Shown here one piece after another: positions 41,750 to 52,800 of a stretch of 64,000 bases of DNA. How positions within the stretch are numbered: the stretch's first letter is position 1; every line of letters starts with the position of its first letter. Source of the DNA: Hymenopus coronatus (lineage: Eukaryota > Arthropoda > Insecta > Mantodea > Hymenopodidae); contig CM060900.1 of the NCBI GenBank assembly GCA_030762935.1, positions 392,387,632-392,451,631 of the forward strand, read 5' to 3'. The notes under the pieces were generated by a model. That model did no database searches. It was given only the letters and a program-made list of their open reading frames with translations, and was not told the DNA's origin. The position numbers and the translations under genes were made by a program.

Positions 41750-42300
41750 TATAGAGGTTGTCCCAGAATTCAAACATACAAATTAGGAGGATTGTAGAGG
41801 AATCCTAGGTAAACACATGAGATATGGAACCTATTGTCGCTTTTGCCAAATATCAAAGTTATGGCATACTTTCTGGATTGGAAATCAGTGGCTGTAATTC
41901 AAAAGAATATGGATGTGTGTGTCCTGTTTTCATTCAGAATGCCTTATTTTTGTCAGTAACCAAAGGAATGCAATATTAGTGCACAATCAATACAATATTT
42001 AAAACTATTGGACTTGCAATTATGGCAAAATTGTCGGTTCTTTGAGGGCATGCATGCCACTGATAACTGGCTGATTTCAGATCATATGCAGTTAGCTAGA
42101 GCAGTCAGCTATAGCATACTAACCTACTACTGGTGGGTGAGTTGGTATAGCACTGGTCATCAAATCTGACGATAGTAAGGTCACATCACTCTGAAGTTTC
42201 CATTGCACATTTAAGTTTACATTTTTGAATCAAGACAATAAATCCTCCAGGAGGCATTACTTTCAAAAGACTGAATGAAATCTATGTAGTATTCAATATT
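41750..42300 (+). repeat. Interspersed repeat, second copy of the 5335 family
   Basis: GTTGTCCCAGAATT and TTGTAGAGGAATCC with intervening sequence align with 5339-5430. Further on, GGTGGGTGAGTTGGTATAGC near 42135 is an A-box-like tRNA-derived segment followed by a weaker B-box-like GAAGTTTCC region. Divergence from the first copy is high. Confidence 0.45.
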
Positions 42301-42959
42301 CAATGCAATAATTGTCAAGGCACCTGTATAGATTAAATTAAAAACAATTAAGTTTGTTGAAAACATTTATATAAAATGTGCTTTACATAGAAACTAAACT
42401 ATGATTTTAGCAGTGGAGTAAGAAAACCTCTGCTGTTGCTAGGATTGGAATAGCAATATTTTGGTTTTGTCTATGTAGGTATTATATTGTTTTAACCACT
42501 TCATCTATGGTGGTCCTATGGTGTTTTGCTTCTTAGGTGCAATTTCTGCAGGGATATTGCATGTGGTCACATTGAACCAGTTCCTCTGGTAACATGCTGT
42601 ATTTTGTACTTCGGTTTATGTAGGTATTATTTCCTTAGGTCCTTTTTATTTGCCTTTCATATAGGGATGAAAAGGTAAAATGCATTTTCCTTTCTAGTAC
42701 ATAGTTCTTAAATCGTTTTATATAGGTACTTGTTTTACTATGAGGATGGTTCATTTTGCATTTCATTTGAAGTTTGACACAATGATAGTATTGTTTTTTA
42801 AATGGTGAACTGTGCCTGCAATTGTAATATGTACATATAAAACCTGTAGTTAGAAACTCCTTTGAGAGGTATTAAACACCTGAATTGTGAATTGCACTGG
42901 TATATGTTTGTTAAGAAGTGTTTGGATTACTTGTGTTACCTCATATGAATTTGATAATG
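42301..42959. other. Noncoding stretch
   Basis: No gene or repeat recognised. Confidence 0.35.
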
Positions 42960-43150
42960 ATTCGGCTGGTGAATTTAATCCAGTCAATTAAGATATTTAA
43001 TTGTTTATTCCACACCATTCGTATGTAAGACAGAAGCTGAAGTGGTAGAGTCAGACCGAAAAATTTAATGCCATAACCAGGATTTGAACCACTCCTGGTT
43101 TCCATTCAGTTGCTCTAACCATTAAGCTACCACTGTAACATGTGGCCACC
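42960..43150 (-). mobile_element. tRNA-derived SINE (family shared with 61770)
   Basis: On the minus strand, GGTAGCTTAATGGTTAGAGC (A-box) and GGTTCAAATCCTGGTTATGG (B-box) stand at tRNA-like spacing. The tail GTCTGACTCTACCACTTCAG continues to GTGTGGAATAAACAATTAA. The same promoter and the GTCTGAC/GACTGAT tail start are found at 61770-61900. Confidence 0.8.
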
Positions 43151-43289
43151 ACTAAGTTCTCCTACTGACTCACATTCTTTTTCTGGTGAACCACAAGAAG
43201 ATATAAGATTATTTTGAAATGTCATACCTTAATAGCAATTTACAAATTCCACAAGTACTTCAGTCCCAGGCTTTATGGTTAACCAATTA

Positions 43290-43365
43290 ATAGATATCAA
43301 TCACTGTGAGTTAATTGTTTCTTCCACACTGGTCGTGTGTAGGACAGAAGCAGAAGAGAACTGGT
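43290..43365 (-). repeat. Second partial copy of the SINE 3' end
   Basis: TTAATTGTTTCTTCCACACT and GGTCGTGTGTAGGACAGAAG repeat the 3' part of the SINE at 42990-43050, about 300 bp away and in the same orientation. Confidence 0.65.
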
Positions 43366-46300
43366 TATTTTACTTTTCCACTTGGGCAGCACATTCTTAG
43401 TGATCATTCTTAAGTTTAGGGCTACTACAGTTCATGCATAACTCACCTATTTTTCCAAAATGAAGACAATAATCATAGCATTGTAATGAAATTCACCAAG
43501 ATTTAAATCAGTGTGCATTATTTTTCTGGATTGAGCAGTGCATACTCCTAAGGTTTGCAGTTGTGTTTCCCATTGCTTAGCTGTTTCAGGTGAACAGGCT
43601 TGAGCATTGCAAGCTCAAGTAGTTTCTAGTCTTGTTTTTCATGGAAGGGTCTGTTTAAAATGAATGGACTTTATCCAAACTTCCCGCTGCTCATTGGTTT
43701 CTGAGCCCATGATGCCATTTTCCTTTCTGCTAGAGGTGTAGATCAGCCAATAACTTTTCATTAAATGGCAAGTTTGATGACAGCAAAAGAAATGCTTTGT
43801 CATGACAATTACCAACTCAGACACCACACTTATTAATTCAAACTCCCACTAAACTATAAGAAATATAGTATTATAATAAATACATTTATTCTATAAATGT
43901 AGGGTTCATCAAGGCAATGTTCAATCTATTTAATATATCGTTAAGCATTACATACTTTACCAAGGTAATGTAAGCAATATCCAGAAATTATATATGATGC
44001 GATTAGGAGATTAGGTAAAGTATGAAGTGGACAAATAAAACATCTTTCATTTACTCAAATCAACCATAGTACAGCTAAATGTAATGTGATTTTACAAATT
44101 AGTAATCAGTCTTTTTTAGAAAAATAAAATATCAAACAATGATTATTTAGTTTAAATGTCAATCACTAATCAAATCACTGATCTTTTGTGATACATTGTA
44201 GATTCAGAACAGATCAAATTGTTATACTTAGATTAGGTATGTCTTCTTGATTCATCATCTGTCTTTCATAAGACAATAGCTAGAATAATCTCATTTGTTG
44301 AAATGATTCTTACATCACCTATTGTGAACTTACTATACTAATTGCAATTGGATGAATGGTGTATATACAGATAGATACACGCATTTGTTGAAATGACATG
44401 CACACCACCTATTCTAAAATGGTTTTACCAAATTTGAAACCCTTGCAGACATGTGCATAACCTTTTCCATAGTTTAAGAAATTTCTGTCAACTGCTATTG
44501 TTGATGATTGATCAAAATGCACAGAGGTGTCATTTATACAGTAAAAAATGCATGCTAGATGTTTAACAATACGGAATGGAGTTCAGTGTAGGTATTTCAC
44601 AGTATAAAAAAAATCCTTCAGCGCATGTCTTAATTTATTTGTCTCTTGTAATTATGCCCAGCTAATAATATGCGCAATATTATATATAAAATTCCCTGGA
44701 ATTTTTGCGGAATATAAATTGATCATATAATAAAACTAAAATACATCTATGGAAATAAAATATTAATATACTTACTGTAAACTCCCAATTAATTGAACTC
44801 AATACTCAAAATAGACAGTTCAAGTTAAGTTTGAAAGTCTTGACTTATTTTCTTTAATATTACAATGAATTAGGGATGGGCAAAAAGTAACACAATGATT
44901 ACATTGCAACAATTTCCTTAGTGTAATGAATGGAGAAGTAACAGAGACAGAAATTAATTAATTATCCAATAACAAATACAAGTAAAGCCTGAGAGAATTA
45001 ACTACACACCTGATGTTAGTGCTACCTTGTGGTCGCTTTGTCATGCAGTTGCCATGTTCATCACTTTCTGTTGTCCCTGTCCATTGACTGCACTCCAAAC
45101 TACCAAACTCTGAAATCTATGTATACAATAAAACAGTGAACATAATGAGGTGAATTACATTAAAATAATTTATTTAATCCCCCAGACGTGCTATTATATG
45201 TATTTTGTGTATAAGTCATAATTATTGCACTTACAATGCAGTAGTGTTGCAGGCAGAGCAGAAGCCCGGCACAAACTGAGGGATATTATAAACACATTGC
45301 AATGTGTGTGACATATCTCTTGTTTGAGACGTATTTATATTACAATAGATAAGTTAGGATGAGCCTCCCTTGTAGATGAGTGAGTCATGTGGCTGCCAAG
45401 TGCATAGTTAGCCCTTGCTGACATTAGCTACACAATAACAGCAAAGTAATGAAGACGGTTACCAAAAACACAAAATCAGGTCTAAGTGACACTGTTCACA
45501 ATATGTGCCTTAGTATTGCTTATCAGGAACTAGTTAACTCAACTTGTTATACAATATCAAACTCCTGCATAAGAAATCATTAGAGGCATTGTTGATCGAA
45601 TATACCAACTGGCAAGAAAAATGTCTTATTAATGATATTTATCTATATTTATGTAACCAACATGTGCATATATTGTGCTGTTAGACAATAATATATGTTT
45701 GGGCATTAATATTTCTCTTCTAGTAACCTCACCTTTTGAAATACCATTACCATGCTTTGTTAATATCCTAAGAATATTTAACATAATATATGGTTAATTT
45801 CAGCTATGTTATTGCTGGCAATAGGATGTATTCTCCTTTGCTATGCCTGCATCATGTGAGAGTAATAGTAGCAGTACATATTTCAGGGCACAAAACTGCT
45901 GCGATCTTTATGCCCTAACTGTGCAGAGACATGCCTCATGTGATGCTTACATTTAAGATCCCATATACATCATTTCATTAGTACAACTGTGTGGATGTAC
46001 AGGAATGTAGAAGCTAAGCAAAATAATGTATCTGGTGATTATAAACCACAGTGTAATCAATGTTAACGCAGATACAAAAACATCTTTATAAGGTACATAA
46101 AAATAACAAAACTGTAGTAATAGCATTTCATGTTGAAACATAGTTATAGCTAGTTGCTGTTAACCTTTAATATAATGTAACTACAAAAGTGATAAACATA
46201 AAAATAAATAACTTAATCATAAATTAACTTAAATAAACTTAATAAATAACTTAACATGTAACTACGAATGTGATAACCATGCTAACAAATAACTTCATTA

Positions 46301-46620
46301 TTATTGGTAACCATTACATATAATTGTTAATGCACTGAATTGCAACAGATGCAACCATTACCCAAAAAGTACTGTTTGTTACCTGTCTACATGAATAATA
46401 ATCTATTAAATGCATACCATTAAAACAAATAAATATATATGTGTATTAACATACACAGACAACTATTATATCACTGATGCAGAAAGTGGAATGACTAATT
46501 TGATAGCTACAATTTATATCTAATCATCTTAAATAAATAATTAAATGAAATTGATATGAGCAGTTAAATACATCACACATAGTCATATATAAAACCTGTG
46601 ATCAAGCAAATTATTGTGAA
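43366..46620. other. Long noncoding stretch
   Basis: No coding frame recognised in 3.2 kb. A short direct duplication (CATTTGTTGAAATGA near 44295 and 44381, period about 85 bp) and AT-rich tandem sequence at 46160-46280 are visible. AGGGATGGGCAAAAAGTAAC near 44874 has the look of a hAT terminal repeat, but I found no partner. Confidence 0.35.
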
Positions 46621-46626
46621 CAATAG

Positions 46627-46702
46627 TGGTGGTGGTGGTGGTGGCGGCAGTAACTGTGGCGGTGGCAGAGCAGTAGTAGTAATAATAATAATAATTATAA
46701 TA
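46627..46702. repeat. Compound trinucleotide microsatellite (GGT, GGC, AGT, AAT)
   Basis: A run of GGT units passes into GGC and GGT interruptions, then AGTAGTAGT and AATAATAATAAT. Confidence 0.95.
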
Positions 46703-47063
46703 GTCAATTAGACTGCAATAGGGGAAAGTGCCCTATTATTGGGAATCAGTTTTAAATTTAAGATTACAAGTAAACTAGCAGTCTTTAAATTAAGCAAAAT
46801 GTATTATACTGTTACTAAAAATATTTAAATGCTAACCTTTCCAAAAGTCCTCTGAATGTTAAACTCATTCGGGAATAGCAGGACAAAGGATTAATATGTG
46901 TAATTTTTACTTCTGGAAAAAATGGTTCCTAATTTCAGGCGTAGGAGTGTGATACCTTGTTCTCAAGCAATGTTGGAACCACTCATTGAAAAGTGGAAGG
47001 TGCGTCCATTTATGACACTTTTATCACTTTGTGATGTGACTCTTTATCACAAAGCATATAGGA

Positions 47064-48868
47064 TAGAGCCGGTCAAATCAGCTTTCAGTCTCGCTCATTT
47101 CTCGCTGCCACTTAACGCACCTCTTGCAGCTCGTAATTACAGCTGCATGCATAGCTGGCAGGAGAGGTTGACCAGTGAGCATATGAGAGTCTCGATTCTC
47201 ACAAGACACAGAAGTTAACAGCAAGACTGCAGTGTAATGCACAGAACTTCGCATGATCAGTCTTGCAAGTTGTATTATTTCATCTGTTTAAATGATTTAA
47301 GATTTAAATAGTCTACCAGGATAAAGACGATATTTAAATAACCACACTAGGGAAAGGCTTAAAAACGAAATGTGGTATAACCGAATCTGCAGATATATGT
47401 ATGTGGTCTCCATTTTTATTAAAAATAAGTGTGTATAAATTATATTACTCCAAAGATGTTTATATTGCAAGAAGTAATTCTATTTTCAGTTGTAACCTGA
47501 ACATGTTTATACACAGTAACACAAAGTCTAAGTATGTCATTAATGATTAATATCGCTGATTCAAACCGTTTACTATGAACGCATATGGGATATATGTAAA
47601 ACAATTTTGTTAGTTTTCTGACAATGTTCCTATGCTCTTTTTTTCTGTTAGGGTTTTAAACCATTTTTCTACCTATTTAAGGAAGTTGACGACAAACGCC
47701 TTTTATAGCATAATATAGATAAAAATCTGTGTGTTCCATTCATGTGACTTTCTCTACATCACTAACAAATTATTGTTAAATAGCATATTGCTCTGTCTAC
47801 TTTATGACAGTCGAGATAAACATTGGCAGAAATTGTCTTAATTACTTGCTTCCTTGTAAGTAGAAGGAAAATAAAGGAATACACTAGGCTAAAGTGATAG
47901 TCAAATCTTCTAAAAGCTGGTTGCATGTGGTTGAAATCCGTTTCTATGCAGGGCCAGGAGTTAACTTTCCATATGAAAAAAGTTGAAGTATTTTAAATCT
48001 GAAACAAACAACAAGGAATATCTCAGAAATGATCAGTTCAACGAAAAAAACGTATATGACTTAAATTGGGTGTTTTAACATGATCAACATTTTTTGTGCA
48101 GCAAGTTTTTGTCTATTTCTTATGGTTTACCAGTTAAGAAAAATTCAGTAAAATTCATTCAGAATAAAGCGGTCTTTAGAGGCTATTCTCAGAAACTTCA
48201 ATAATACATTTTATTTGCCATATAAAATTCTTTAATATATGGTATTTTAATCAAAATCGTTAGAACCATTTTTGAGAATATCAAAATTTTCAAAAAATTT
48301 CCATGTAAAGGGTAGTTTGAGTCGGGGGATTTTTCTCAAAATCTTTGTGTTGCATCCCTGGAAGATAACAAACTTAAATACCAAGTTTAGTATTTTATCA
48401 CTTTTCATTTGTGAGTTGTGTTCATAGACAAACGGACACACACACATGTGTGCACACAGACCGACTGACAGAGAGACAGACAGACCGACAACACACGGAC
48501 ACACACACAATGGACCTTTTTCTGAAAATCCTTTTTTTTTTTTTTGGATACAGAGGACCCTAAAACATCTATTTCCGGTGAAATCTTGGTAACAAATTTT
48601 TGGGTGGAATACAATACCTTCACTATACACTATGTACATAGTATGTGTAGAGAAAGTAAAAATATGAAAACTATTTTACTTCACAGAAGAATGCTATTAA
48701 TATGTACTATAATTTAAGGTAACTTATTACAAGTATACTCGTGCTCAAACATTATAACTACAAATTTAGTATGTATTTTTAATATATAGTACTCATTTAA
48801 AACAAACTTCACATTTCAGTAGTTTTGCTGTACATAACTAGCCACATTTGCAAATTTTCTGTTACATT
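47064..48868 (-). mobile_element. hAT repeat family, copy C, interrupted
   Basis: On the plus strand it begins TAGAGCCGGTCAAATCAGC, the inverse of copy B's right end (63899). The next 600 bp match the inverse of 63880-63300: AAGACTGCAGTGTAATGCA, AAATGTGGTATAACCGAATC, TTCAAACCGTTTACT and others. Similarity breaks at about 47724 and resumes at 48657 with ATATGAAAACTATTTTACTT, continuing to TTTGCAAATTTTCTGTTAC (48868), the dimerisation-domain part. The intervening 930 bp is another repeat. Confidence 0.85.
47725..48656. mobile_element. Unnamed repeat inserted in hAT copy C
   Basis: The flanks TAAAAAT (left, to 47724) and TAAAAAT (right, from about 48655) look like a 7-bp target duplication, since the intact hAT copies have one such stretch here. 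The ends carry ACTTTCTCTACA (near 47747) and, inverted, TGTAGAGAAAGT (near 48643-48655). A compound CA/GACAGA microsatellite lies at 48435-48510 and a T15 run at 48531. There is no coding frame. Confidence 0.6.
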
Positions 48869-49712
48869 CTCTACGTGTGCTAATTACATAGTGTATAGAG
48901 AAGGTATTAATGCACCCAAAAATTCGATACCGAGATTTCACTGGAAATACATATTTTACCCTGAATCCAAAAGAATCTATGTTCCATTCACATGACTTTC
49001 TCTACATCTCTCCAACACATTATTGATAAAAAGCTTATGCTTCTTTTTACGTTGTGCTAATTGAGAAAAAATTACCAGAAATAGTCTGATTACTTGCTTC
49101 CATGCAAGAAGGGAAATAAGGGAGTAGCATAGGCTAAAGTATTAGTCAAAAGCTGGTTGCTATGTGACTTTGTTTTATTGGATAAGAGTTGACAGATTCC
49201 CGTGTGAGAAAAGTATAAGTTTTTTAAAGCTGAAACCAATAACAAGGAATATCTCAAAAACGATAACTGTACGAAAAAAATGTATGTAACATAAATTTTG
49301 TGTTTTAACGCGCTCTACATTTTCTGTTTGATAAATTTTTCTCTATAGCTTACAGTTTGCCAGCTATATAAAATTCTGTAAAATTCATCCAGAATAAAGT
49401 AGTCTGTTACTTTCTGTACATTTACTATGAATTTTGTGTATAGAGAAGGTATTGTAATGCACCCAAAAATTTGATACCGAGATTTCACTGGAAATACATC
49501 TTTTGAGTCCTCCTGAATCCAAAATAAGAAGGTCTGTGTGTGTGTGTGGGGGGGTGGAGGTGGGGGTGGACAGCATAGCTTAAAAACAAAAATTCTGTTA
49601 AATACCAAACTTAGTATTTAAGTACAGTATCTTCCAAGTATGCGACACAAAGATTTTCAAGAAAATCCCCCCACCCCAAATATCCTTTACATGGAAAAAT
49701 TCTAATATAATT
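48869..49712. repeat. Mosaic of direct and inverted segments of the 47.7-kb repeat
   Basis: 48870-48970 is the inverse of 48540-48650. 48980-49410 repeats 47735-48180 in direct orientation (GACTTTCTCTACATC, AAGCTGGTTGC, AACAAGGAATATCTCA). 49415-49510 repeats 48870-48960. 49600-49712 is the inverse of 48250-48400. A (TG)n with G-rich end sits at 49531-49568. Confidence 0.7.
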
Positions 49713-52700
49713 CTAGGCTTTGATTTTTTTGAGGAGTACAAAGCACACATTGATTTTGTTAAATTGGTACAAAACAAGGTTGTAATTAGGAGATTTTTTA
49801 ATGAACCAAGTATCCAGGTAAATTTCATGAAGGAGAAAGCAGAAGTTCATGAATCTGAAACATTTGTGCAAGAACTGCATGTAAATGACACCACTTGCAT
49901 TAAGCACCTGATTGAATAGTATATCATATGTTGAGGAAAGAATTTACATGTCAGAGCAAGTTGATGAGGGTTTGACAGAAGGCCTGGAAGAAAACAAAAT
50001 TCTTCATAAGAGAGGTGGATGGATGTAGTAATGTACATAATTTGAATGAGTTGTACGTATTGAACTTGAAAGAGTGATGCTAAGAAATAAACATATATTT
50101 TCAGAAATGCGGGTGTATGTAAAGTTTACACACATTTGTTTGAAGTGGAAAATATTTACCCCTTTGGTCACAAGCAAAATGACTTACTGCTAGGTTTTCA
50201 CAAGCAAGCGAATGAAGTAAACAAAGAATTGATTACTAACAAAATTATAGTGGAAGGTAGTTATATGTTTCAGCTCTTTGTTGGACTGTATGGAAAGGGT
50301 CACCTTTCACACTGCGAGCAATACTTGGCACTTGTAAGTTAAATTTGTTTATGAAGCCCAACCACTTTCAGAATGATAATCAGATAATTAAATTATCCAA
50401 AGATAAGCTACACTTCAACTATTGATCTAACAAATAGCTCTTGGCAGATCCCACTTGATGAACAGGTACAGGATTATTGCAGTTTTTTTTATGAAGGATG
50501 TGTTTTTAAATTTTTAAGGCTAAATGTTGTAAGTACTAGACTGGGAAATGCTGGATTTACTGTGAATGTAAAGAAATCACTAACTTTTGTGAAGGAGGTC
50601 AGATTACTCTAATTTCTGACAGATGATTTAGGAATGTGTCCAGATCCAAGTAGAATGGAAGTCATGCAACAAATACCCACTCCTTTTAATATTAAAGATC
50701 TTCATAATATTTTCAGTATGTGGAATTGTGTAAGTAGATTCCTACCTCTGTATGCCCTTTGATAATTGATATGGAAAAATAAAAATAGAGTTGAAACCAG
50801 GAACTACAAGAATTGTTTGCAAATGCTATCTCTCTAGAGAGACCTAGAGATGGATGGAAATATGTAGTATATGTAGATGCTTTGTCACCTAGATGTGGGT
50901 GTATCTTGACACCACTAGATACAAACCAAAAACTTCACATAATTAATACTGTATCTAGAGGCTTGACCAGTACAGGAAACAATGCGTCAGTCACCGTGCT
51001 AGAATTCCGTGCAATATACTTTGTTCTTACAAAATTTCACTCATATGTTTTACACCCCATAACAATATATTCTGACCATTTCAATTTGACATTTGTTAAA
51101 TGCAAACTATGTCCACTAAGATATCTTGTTATGTACACACTGTGTCAAAAATTATAACATAAATATTATTCATGTTCCAGGAAAAATAATCGCCCTCCGT
51201 GGTGTAATGTTTACCATGCTAACTTCATATACCCAAGGTTGCAGGTTCAAACCCGGCGGAGGACGATGGATTTTTTCGGGTGTAAAAATCCTTAGCATGG
51301 CTTCCTTCGGAAGGGAAGTAAAGCCGTGGGTCCCGTGTCGTAGATTTACGGCACGTAAAAGAACCTCAAGCCTGATAAGAGAGGCCTCTGAGCAAAATTA
51401 AGCAATCTTTCACGCCCAATATAGAATGGGACGCTGAGAACCAAAGCAGTTTAAAGAGCGTCCATAAATAACACGCCATTTCCATTTTTTCCAGGAAAAA
51501 TGAATATGTTTGCAGAAATGTCAAGATTAAAACAAATTCAAGGATACCCAAATGTTCAATTAGACCATGCAAAGAAGTCTGTATAATGCTGCTCAACATT
51601 CAGCTCGGTAGAGAAATGAAGATAATTAAGAGTTGCCAGATCTGCAAAAAAAAAAAAAAAAATGTGAAGCTGATTCCTCCAAAAGCATAGGAGAAAACAA
51701 ATTTAATAATATTCTGTGTAAATGTCGAGGAAGATGGGCACAATCTTGGAATGCTATTATTCCAAACATTTTGGAGAAGTACACTATTTGCGAGTTCCAT
51801 ACTCAACTATTATACTTAGGAACAGGCCATGTAACCAATACTGTATTGGATACAATGTACATAAATAAGGTTGCAAGAAAGTTAGAAAGATAATTTCATG
51901 TTGCAAAATATGTTAAATGTGTAAGCAGAAGAATATAAGCTACCGGTATACCACCCATGCTATAATTAGGGAATAGCCTAGAGAATTAGTTTCTGTAGAT
52001 GTGTACGGGGAGATGCCCATGGCTTCTCTAGGATTTAAATAAACACTTATTTTGTATGATGTACGCTCTAAGTACACGAGAGACTATACACCTAAACATG
52101 CAAACAAACAGCAAAACATGTGGTAATGTAATAGTAACAAATACATATCTGAACAAGGAAGGATAAAGGCTATTCTTACTGATAATGCTACAATCTTCAA
52201 GGGGAAAGAATTCCATAAAAGAATTGAGAAAGCCAAGGTGAAAGAGTATTTTTTCTAAATATAAACTAAGAAACAATCCAAGCGAAAGAATCATTAAAGA
52301 CCTACGGGTTTATCTAAGGATATTGGCAAATAAAGAGAATTCAGAGTGGTTACAATATTCAAGTCCCATTGAGCCAATACCAAACGTGATTCCTGTAGAT
52401 GATATCATCCTAAGTGCTCAGGAAATGTGTAAAGAAGTGGTGGAACTCATAAAAATGGCTTGTCTGAAAAGGAAGGAATGGCATGATAAGAGAAATGAAG
52501 AAATAATTTGGAATGTTAAGGCTGGTGAGAGAGACTTTATTCAGCAAGATAAAGAAAACCAGAGGCTTTTTTTGACATAGGAAACTTACAAAGTTTTGAA
52601 TACTTTTTGTACCAATATGTATGAGGTGACAGACCCAAATACTAATAAAATCATAGGAGTAAGTCACAAGAAAATGATGAAGCCATTTCGTCAGGAGGAC

Positions 52701-52800
52701 TAGATGCATCAAGATTGATACAAGATGAAGGATGAGTGAAAATGCATGCATTTGAGGAGTTATGAGTATAAGCGAAAGGTTGCTGTTTTTATTAAATAGG
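49713..52800 (+). pseudogene. Ty3/gypsy-type LTR retrotransposon pol relic
   Basis: The plus strand begins at the end of the protease, ILGFDFFEEYKAHIDF (about 49720-49765). It runs through a spacer, the start of RT (VEETNIYPF-like, 50150-50330) and the thumb (MQQIPTPFNIKDLHNIF near 50665-50715). The RNase H frame 50813-51157 has YVDALSPRCGC, IINTVSRGLTST and YSDHFNLTFVK, and reaches HVPGK, where a SINE splits it (51188-51488). After the SINE come FAEMSRLKQIQG, a zinc-binding CQIC remnant near 51635, integrase-end similarity (NPSERIIKDLRVYLR near 52275-52320) and a Lys-rich tail. The central RT (YxDD part) is deleted. No LTR pair was identified. The 5' end abuts the mosaic repeat. Confidence 0.8.
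51188..51488 (+). mobile_element. Full-length tRNA-derived SINE with perfect 13-bp duplication
   Basis: TTCCAGGAAAAAT at 51175-51187 and 51489-51501 are identical and bracket 301 bp exactly. The head has GTGGTGTAATGTTTACCATG (A-box region) and GCAGGTTCAAACCCGG (B-box). The body carries CTTCCTTCGGAAGGGAAG and TAGATTTACGGCACGTAA. The 3' end is ACACGCCATTTCCATTTTTT, without a poly-A tail, which suggests mobilisation by a LINE with a different tail. It interrupts the gypsy RNase H/integrase coding sequence; the 5'-truncated relative is at 8201-8412. Confidence 0.93.

Noticed and set aside
42960..43150. Functional tRNA gene candidate
   Set aside because: A and B boxes are present, but the sequence does not fold into a full cloverleaf by eye, and a second diverged copy with the same non-tRNA tail shows it is a SINE.
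44874..46385. Possible MITE starting AGGGATGGGCAAAAAGTAAC
   Set aside because: The first 20 bp look like a hAT end, but no matching inverted end or target duplication was found.
48247..48639. Open frames with Cys/Val runs at 48.4-48.6 kb
   Set aside because: They read through CA/GACAGA microsatellite and a T-run inside a repeat.
51126..51401. 91-codon frame at 51.1-51.4 kb
   Set aside because: It is a chance fusion of gypsy RNase H sequence with the inserted SINE.
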